Assembly: GCF_900103985.1 (NCBI RefSeq)
Contig: NZ_FNIE01000006.1
Location: 124,001 to 188,000, forward strand
DNA: 64,000 bases
Direction: 5' to 3'
Source of the DNA: Actinacidiphila guanduensis
GTDB taxonomy: Bacteria > Actinomycetota > Actinomycetes > Streptomycetales > Streptomycetaceae
Position numbers and translations under genes: made by a program. The notes under the pieces were generated by a model. The model was not told the origin of the DNA, made no database searches, and worked only from the letters and a program-made list of their open reading frames with translations. This document shows, piece by piece, positions 59,586 through 64,000 of this stretch. How positions within the stretch are numbered: position 1 is the first letter of the stretch; every line of letters begins with the position of its first letter.

Positions 59586-60305
59586 TCACACGCCTGCTGC
59601 TCCCAGCAAAGTGCCCACCGCGTAGGTGACGGCCATGGCGAGTGCGCCGCCCACGGCGTTGCGCATCACCGCGCGCGGGACGGGGGCGTTGCCGAGGCGG
59701 GCACTGCCCCAGCCGCACCCGACGAGCGCTACCAGGACGGAGATCACCGTCACGGGCAGTCGCCAGTCGTGGGGCGGGAGCACGATCGCCAGCAGGGGGA
59801 GCAGAGCGCCGACGGTGAAGGAGATGAAGCTGGCCCAGGCGGCGTGCCAGGGGTTGGCGAGTTCGTCGGGGTCGATGCCGAGTTCGACGCGGGCGTGGGC
59901 GTCGAGGGCGTCGCGGGCGGTGAGTTGCTCGGCGACTTGGCGGGCGAGGTTGCGGGTGATGCCGCGTCCTTCGAGCAGGTCGGTGAGTTCTTCGAGTTCG
60001 GCCTGCGGGGTGGCGGCGAGCTCTTCGCGTTCCAGGGCGAGGGCGGCCTTCTCGGAGTCGCGCTGGGTGCTCACCGAGACGTACTCGCCGACCGCCATGG
60101 ACAGCGATCCGGCGAGGAGGCCGGCGAGTCCGGCGGTCAGGAGGGTGGAGCGGGAGTCCGTGGCGCCGGCGACCCCGACGACGATGCCGGCAGTGGAGAC
60201 CACGCCGTCGTTGGCTCCGAGCACGGCGGCGCGGAGCCAGTTCAGCCGGGTGCCCAGGCCGTCGTGGTGCGGTTCGCCCGGGTGGGCATCGGGGTTGTCG
60301 CTCAT
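59586..60305 (-). CDS. VIT1/CCC1 family iron/manganese transporter
   Basis: A 239-aa membrane protein. WLRAAVLGANDGVVSTAGIV is the first-helix signature of VIT1/CCC1 transporters, which move Fe2+ or Mn2+ out of the cytosol. A middle section (RDSEKAALALEREELAATPQ) rich in Glu matches the cytosolic metal-binding domain, and three further helices follow. ATG 60305 is clear. It converges with the LtrA gene (30 bp) and lies downstream of hrdD. Confidence 0.93.
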   Translation of the reverse strand: MSDNPDAHPGEPHHDGLGTRLNWLRAAVLGANDGVVSTAGIVVGVAGATDSRSTLLTAGLAGLLAGSLSMAVGEYVSVSTQRDSEKAALALEREELAATPQAELEELTDLLEGRGITRNLARQVAEQLTARDALDAHARVELGIDPDELANPWHAAWASFISFTVGALLPLLAIVLPPHDWRLPVTVISVLVALVGCGWGSARLGNAPVPRAVMRNAVGGALAMAVTYAVGTLLGAAGV

Positions 60306-60431
60306 GGCAGGCAGGGTCTCATCTCAGGGCTTCTGGGGGCCGTCCGGACAGGCCGAACCCCGGCGCGGGGGGGATGCACCGGGGTCCGGGTCTGGGGGCC
60401 GCGGCCTGGGCGGTCGCGGCGGTTGTGGGTG

Positions 60432-61427
60432 TCAGGCGGCCTCGTAGTCCAGGCCCGTGGCGCGGGCCATGCGCTTGAGGTCGGCCAGGGCGTGCTTCTC
60501 GATCTGCCGGATGCGCTCCCGGGTGAGGCCGTGCTCCTTGCCGACCTCGGTGAGGGTGCGTTCGCGGCCGTCGACGATGCCGTAGCGGGCGCGGATGATG
60601 GAGGCGGTGCGGTCGTCGAGCCGGTCGATCAGGCTGTCGAGTTCCTCGCGGCGCAGCATCACCAGCACGGAGTCCTCCGGGGAGGGCGCCGCGCCGTCCT
60701 CGACGAGGTCGCCGAACTCGGTCTCGCCCTCGGCGTCCACCGACATGTTCAGCGAGACGGGGTCGCGGGCCCAGTCCAGGACGTCGGACACCCGCTCGGG
60801 GCTGCTGCCCAGCTCGGCGGCGATCTCGGCGGGCTCGGCGTCGCGGCCGTTCTCGCGGTTGAACTCGCGCTGCACCCGGCGGATGCGGCCGAGCTCCTCG
60901 ACGAGGTGGACGGGCAGGCGGATCGTGCGGGACTGGTCGGCGATGGAGCGGGTGATGGCCTGGCGGATCCACCACGTCGCGTAGGTGGAGAACTTGAAGC
61001 CCTTGGCGTAGTCGAACTTCTCCACCGCGCGCACCAGTCCTGCGTTGCCCTCCTGGATCAGGTCCAGCAGGGGCAGGCCGCTGCGCGGGTAACGGCGGGC
61101 GACGGCGACGACCAGGCGCAGGTTGGAGCGGATGAAGATGTCCTTGGCCCGCTCGCCTGCGGCGACGAGCGCTTCGAGCTCCTCGCGCGTGGCCTGCGCG
61201 CCCGCGCCTTCGGGCAGGTCGATGTCCGCGGCGAGTATGCGCTCGGCGTAGACGCCCGCTTCGATGTCACGGGACAGCTCGACCTCCCTGGCGGCGTCGA
61301 GCAGCGGTGTGCGCGCGATCTCGTCCAGGTACATGCCGACGAGGTCGCGGTCGGCGACTTCCCCGCCTGCGGCGCGAACGCTGCTGGTCCCGCCTGCGTT
61401 GCGACGGGCGACGGCACGGGTTGCCAT
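60432..61427 (-). CDS. hrdD: RNA polymerase group 2 sigma factor, HrdD-like
   Basis: A 331-aa sigma-70 group 2 factor. Region 1.2 is DLVGMYLDEIARTPLLDAAR, region 2 contains the core-binding DLIQEGNAGLVRAVEKFDY and promoter-melting FKFSTYATWWIRQAITRSI, and region 4.2 is TLTEVGKEHGLTRERIRQIE. The ATG at 61427 (MATRAVARR) has GAGGGAG upstream; length and opening agree with S. coelicolor HrdD. HrdD is dispensable and recognises promoters like those of the main factor HrdB. A GGGAAT-N18-GTT promoter about 107-133 nt upstream fits control by SigR. Confidence 0.92.
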   Translation of the reverse strand: MATRAVARRNAGGTSSVRAAGGEVADRDLVGMYLDEIARTPLLDAAREVELSRDIEAGVYAERILAADIDLPEGAGAQATREELEALVAAGERAKDIFIRSNLRLVVAVARRYPRSGLPLLDLIQEGNAGLVRAVEKFDYAKGFKFSTYATWWIRQAITRSIADQSRTIRLPVHLVEELGRIRRVQREFNRENGRDAEPAEIAAELGSSPERVSDVLDWARDPVSLNMSVDAEGETEFGDLVEDGAAPSPEDSVLVMLRREELDSLIDRLDDRTASIIRARYGIVDGRERTLTEVGKEHGLTRERIRQIEKHALADLKRMARATGLDYEAA

Positions 61428-61533
61428 GCGAGCTCCCTCTCGAAGGTGCGATCGGTCTTGTGCGGATCGGGCGGCGGGACTGCTTCCGCTGTGCTGCCGG
61501 TGTTGTCCTTCGGCTGCCCCATCCGATCTGGAT

Positions 61534-61560
61534 AACGACTGGAATACGGACACAATTCCC
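61534..61560 (-). promoter_or_regulatory. SigR-type promoter of hrdD
   Basis: GGGAAT (61560-61555), exactly 18 nt, then GTT (61536-61534). This is the full consensus for the thiol-oxidative-stress sigma factor SigR, whose known S. coelicolor targets include hrdD. Transcription would start near 61527, leaving a 100-nt leader. Confidence 0.82.
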
Positions 61561-61620
61561 ATGTCGTCACCTGTTTTTTATGATCATGCAGTACCCTGTT
61601 CCGCCACACAGAGGGGTCAC

Positions 61621-62145
61621 ATGATGTCGGATCGTATGAACGTGCAGGTCACTTCGGGTACGGAGGGTGACCTGCCGGCGCTCACCGACATCTACAACCA
61701 CTACGTGCGCGAGACGCCGACCACCTTCGACATCCGCCCCCTCAGCCTCGACGAACGGCGCCCGTGGCTGCTCTCCCATCCGGAAGACGGCCCCCACCGC
61801 CTCCTGGTTGCCCGGATACCCCGTTCGGGCGATCGCGTGCTCGGTTATGCGACGAGCAGTCCGTTCCGGCCGAAAGCGGCCTATGCGACGTCGGTGGAGA
61901 CGAGCATCTACCTGGCTCCGGACGCCGGCGGCCAGGGTGTCGGCACGTTGTTGTACAAGCGGCTTTTCGAGCTCCTCGCGGGAGAGGACGTCCACCGCGC
62001 ATACGCGGGTGTCACCCTGCCGAACGAGGCGTCGGTCCGCCTCCACGAACGGTTCGGATTCCGCCGCGTGGGCCTCTACCAGGAGGTGGGCCGCAAGTTC
62101 GGTCGCTATCACGACGTGGCGTGGTACGAAAAGCAGCTCCCCTGA
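61621..62145 (+). CDS. GNAT acetyltransferase, phosphinothricin acetyltransferase-like
   Basis: A 174-aa GNAT of the Bar/Pat type that N-acetylates small amino compounds. IYNHYVRETPTTFDIRPLSL matches the conserved N-terminal active-site region (IYNxxV..T..F), YLAPDAGGQGVGTLLYKRLF the acetyl-CoA loop and LPNEASVRLHERFGFRRVGL the C-terminal motif. ATG 61621 has GAGGGG upstream; ATG 61624 or 61636 are alternatives. It diverges from hrdD. Natural substrate unknown; methionine sulfone or similar analogues are possible. Confidence 0.92.
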   Translation: MMSDRMNVQVTSGTEGDLPALTDIYNHYVRETPTTFDIRPLSLDERRPWLLSHPEDGPHRLLVARIPRSGDRVLGYATSSPFRPKAAYATSVETSIYLAPDAGGQGVGTLLYKRLFELLAGEDVHRAYAGVTLPNEASVRLHERFGFRRVGLYQEVGRKFGRYHDVAWYEKQLP

Positions 62146-62203
62146 TGATCACATCCGACCGTCACCCGGCCGGGAACGGCCGCCCAGCGACCCGCGGCCG
62201 TAT

Positions 62204-62215
62204 TTGAAGCTTCAA
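62204..62215. promoter_or_regulatory. Palindromic operator 1 upstream of the LigB-type dioxygenase gene
   Basis: TTGAAGCTTCAA is a perfect palindrome 50 nt before the ATG. With the second site it forms a pair whose centres are 38 bp apart. The TTGAA/TTCAA half-sites suit a MarR-type repressor. Confidence 0.7.
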
Positions 62216-62240
62216 GCACATGGTACCGTCGGACCATACG

Positions 62241-62254
62241 CTTGAATGTTCAAG
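62241..62254. promoter_or_regulatory. Palindromic operator 2 overlapping the ribosome site region
   Basis: CTTGAATGTTCAAG has perfect 6-nt arms around TG and runs directly into the AAGGAGG ribosome site of the dioxygenase gene. A repressor bound here would block transcription. Confidence 0.72.
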
Positions 62255-62265
62255 GAGGGTGCGCG

Positions 62266-63051
62266 ATGACCACGGCAGCACCGGAGCGCATGCCTGCGCT
62301 CTACCTCTCGCACGGCGCGCCACCGCTCGCCGACGACCCCGTGTGGCCGGGCGAGCTCGCCGCCTGGGCCGCGGACCTGCCGCGCCCCAAGGCGATCCTG
62401 ATGGTGTCCGCCCACTGGGAGGAGGCACCGCTCGCCATTGGCGCGACCGCCCCCGTCCCCCTGGTGTACGACTTCTGGGGCTTCCCCGAGCACTACTACC
62501 GGGTGACCTACGACGCTCCCGGTGCGCCGCAGCTGGCCGCCCAGGTACGGGGCCTGCTGCGCGGCGCCGGTCGCCCTGTGCAGGACGTCCCCGACCGCGG
62601 CCTGGACCACGGCGCCTACGTGCCGCTGGTCGAGATGTTCCCCGCCGCGGACATCCCCGTGCTGCAGATCTCCATGCCCACCCTGGAGCCGCAGGAACTC
62701 ATGGCGATCGGGCGGCGGCTCGCGCCCCTTCGTGACGAGGGCGTGCTCATCGTGGGCAGCGGGTTCTTCACGCACAACCTGGCGGCGCTGCGCCACGGCG
62801 GAGCGCAGCCGCCTACCTGGTCGGCGGAGTTCGACGACTGGGGCAGCCGCGCGCTGCAGGCGCAGGACGTGGACGCCCTGCTCGACTTCCGCCACGCCGC
62901 CCCGGCCGGGCGGCTCGCCCACCCGCGCACGGAACACTTCGCGCCGCTGTTCGTTACGCTCGGCGCCGCCGAGTCCGAACTCGGCAGTCACAGGAGCATC
63001 ATCGACGGTTTCTGGATGGGCCTGGCCAAGCGCTCCGTCCAGTTCGGCTGA
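62266..63051 (+). CDS. Class III extradiol dioxygenase (LigB/DODA-like)
   Basis: A 261-aa non-heme metal enzyme of the LigB superfamily, 4,5-DOPA-dioxygenase-like group. Metal and catalytic histidines are in YLSHGAPP (H16), VSAHWEE (near residue 51), SGFFTHN (near 170) and TEHFAPLF (near 225). RGLDHGAYVPL is a further family motif. The ATG at 62266 has AAGGAGG. Such proteins act on catechols or quinone-related compounds; the two operators suggest induction by a phenolic ligand through a MarR protein encoded elsewhere. A lipoprotein gene follows after 19 nt. Confidence 0.92.
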   Translation: MTTAAPERMPALYLSHGAPPLADDPVWPGELAAWAADLPRPKAILMVSAHWEEAPLAIGATAPVPLVYDFWGFPEHYYRVTYDAPGAPQLAAQVRGLLRGAGRPVQDVPDRGLDHGAYVPLVEMFPAADIPVLQISMPTLEPQELMAIGRRLAPLRDEGVLIVGSGFFTHNLAALRHGGAQPPTWSAEFDDWGSRALQAQDVDALLDFRHAAPAGRLAHPRTEHFAPLFVTLGAAESELGSHRSIIDGFWMGLAKRSVQFG

Positions 63052-63070
63052 GAAGAAGGACGCCACCCAC

Positions 63071-63685
63071 ATGCAGAAACGACGCATCCTGACCGGCGCG
63101 GCCGTCATGAGCGGGGCAGCGCTGTTGCTCGCGGCCTGCGGGTCCGGCAGCGGCAAGTCGGCGGGCTCCGGCCATGCGGCCGACGGGACGGACAGCAAGG
63201 CCACCGCCTCAAGCGTGCTGTGGCCCGCTCCCGCTGACGCCTCGGCGCAGGTGAAGGCCGCGGGACTGCCCATGCTCGGGCAGGAGGGCCAGGTGCTGCA
63301 CATCCACAGCCATCTGGACGTCTTCGTGGACGGCAAAGCGGTCACGGTCCCCGCCGAGGTCGGCATCGACGAGGCCAGGCAGCAGATCAGCCCGCTGCAC
63401 ACCCATGACACCTCAGGGGTGGTGCACATCGAGTCGCCGGTGAAGAAGGACTTCACGCTCGGGGAGTTCATGACCGAGTGGAACGTGCCGATCACCAAGG
63501 ACGCGCTCGGCCCGCTGAAGACCGGCGGCGGCAAGGAACTTCGGGTGTACGCCGACGGCAAGCAGTGGTCGGGCAACCCGGCGGACCTGAAGCTGGCCGC
63601 GCACGAGGAGATCGCCGTGGTCTACGGCGCCGCGAACGAGCAGGTGAAGGTGCCCGCCTCCTACAACTGGCCCGAGGGCCTGTAG
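63071..63685 (+). CDS. Lipoprotein with His-rich metal-binding-like domain
   Basis: A 204-aa lipoprotein: signal sequence with lipobox LLLAAC (Cys23), a Ser/Gly linker to about residue 45, then a folded domain with HIHSHLDVFVDGKAVTVPAE and ISPLHTHDTSGVVHIESP. The clustered His residues (HxHxH and HTHD) suggest metal binding. The fold is unnamed to me; similar proteins occur across actinobacteria. It lies 19 nt after the dioxygenase gene and is probably in the same transcript. AAGGA lies about 12 nt before ATG 63071. Confidence 0.85.
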   Translation: MQKRRILTGAAVMSGAALLLAACGSGSGKSAGSGHAADGTDSKATASSVLWPAPADASAQVKAAGLPMLGQEGQVLHIHSHLDVFVDGKAVTVPAEVGIDEARQQISPLHTHDTSGVVHIESPVKKDFTLGEFMTEWNVPITKDALGPLKTGGGKELRVYADGKQWSGNPADLKLAAHEEIAVVYGAANEQVKVPASYNWPEGL

Positions 63686-63838
63686 GGCGTCCACGCAGCG
63701 GTGTAAGAACCGTGCTCCAGGACAACTGCCCTTACCTGCCGCCAAGGGCGCCGGTTCCGCTCCCCTTGCGGCCGGCGCCTTCTGACCGGCGCCTTGCAAC
63801 CCTTGCGACCATCGCCCTGTGACGCGGGCCGGCACACG

Positions 63839-63892
63839 AACGGCAGGTCCCCGCCACTTCCGGTGTTCCGGTGGTGGCGGGGACCTGCCGTT
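63839..63892. terminator. Strong bidirectional hairpin terminator
   Basis: Arms 63839-63857 and 63874-63892 (19 nt, AACGGCAGGTCCCCGCCAC and its complement) pair perfectly around a 16-nt loop. It lies between the lipoprotein gene and a converging gene. Confidence 0.9.
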
Positions 63893-63930
63893 GTGGTGCC
63901 GCGTACGCGGCGGCGGTCAGTGCGCTGGGG

Positions 63931-64000
63931 TCAGTGCACGATCACCGGGACGGCCATGTCCTCGACCGAGCCGTCGCCCTCGGCGCGCTCGGCGTGGTTC
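63931..64000 (-). CDS. 3' end of an unidentified minus-strand gene
   Basis: Only the last 22 codons are in the window: NHAERAEGDGSVEDMAVPVI then VH and a TGA stop. Position after a converging terminator and normal codon use support a real gene, but the fragment is too short to name. Confidence 0.55.
   Translation of the reverse strand, partial: NHAERAEGDGSVEDMAVPVIVH

Noticed and set aside
61588..61592. SigE-type promoter (GGAAC, minus strand) upstream of hrdD
   Set aside because: No matching -10 at 16-17 nt spacing was found after the GGAAC; the SigR match is much better.

Overview
The window is high-GC, densely coded DNA typical of a streptomycete (Streptomycetaceae). Supporting signs are many GTG starts, 4-bp ATGA/GTGA overlaps, several apparently leaderless genes, sepX/glpR, an hrdD-type sigma factor, a tricorn protease and a CebR-type cellulase operator. 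From memory, the gene order (glmU, galTEK, ABC-F, ispE, ksgA, tatD, rsmI, pmt, PBP, moa/moe, galU, penicillin acylase, mscL, hrdD) follows the core-chromosome stretch of Streptomyces coelicolor around SCO3122-SCO3202. This is therefore mostly chromosomal core with a few accessory insertions.

Layout. 1-1446: 3' part of a minus-strand glmU and tRNA-Gln(UUG). 1.6-3.4 kb: acyl desaturase plus TetR gene behind a palindrome. 3.6-6.8 kb: translationally coupled galTEK operon (Leloir pathway). 7.3-12.2 kb: LuxR-type regulator with a degenerate receiver, a proline-rich membrane PQQ-propeller protein and an ABC-F ATPase. 12.6-16.7 kb: housekeeping genes ispE, ksgA, tatD and rsmI, with a 235-bp MITE-like element between tatD and rsmI. 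16.8-21.7 kb: protein O-mannosyltransferase (pmt), a 1.3-kb scar bounded by a duplicated pmt 3' end that holds gene remnants, then a class B PBP. 21.8-28.2 kb: SDR, beta-lactamase-fold hydrolase, secreted CBM2-GH6 cellulase under a CebR-like operator, and a KstD-like flavoprotein. 28.4-32.1 kb: tricorn protease. 32.3-36.0 kb: small hydrophilic protein, then a Baeyer-Villiger monooxygenase / hydrolase / SDR operon divergent from a MerR gene. 37.1-41.3 kb: DUF2630-GNAT pair, alkylation-repair pair AdaA-AlkA and Ogt, TetR, and RibA.

42.0-48.0 kb: tRNA-Ala(CGC), then a minus-strand galU-glp(moeA)-moaC-moaB-GNAT-sepX(glpR) cluster. It combines sugar-nucleotide supply, molybdopterin-type enzymes and a division membrane protein. 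47.4-56.5 kb: 5-formyl-THF cyclo-ligase, penicillin-acylase family protein, a Na+/K+-H+ antiporter with an apparent CTG start, MFS exporter, FmdB zinc ribbon behind a CIRCE-like repeat, MTA phosphorylase, SAF-like membrane protein and mscL. 56.6-64 kb: small conserved protein, cysteine desulfhydrase-like PLP enzyme, LtrA, VIT1/CCC1 transporter, hrdD with a SigR-type promoter, a bar-like GNAT, a LigB dioxygenase behind two TTGAA/TTCAA palindromes, a lipoprotein, and the 3' end of an unidentified minus-strand gene.

No CRISPR array, intact prophage, transposase gene or biosynthetic cluster was seen. The most notable items are the pmt 3'-end duplication island, the MITE-like element, the SepX-Glp neighbourhood and several operator or promoter motifs that fit known regulons. 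All family assignments come from reading motifs; no database search was run.
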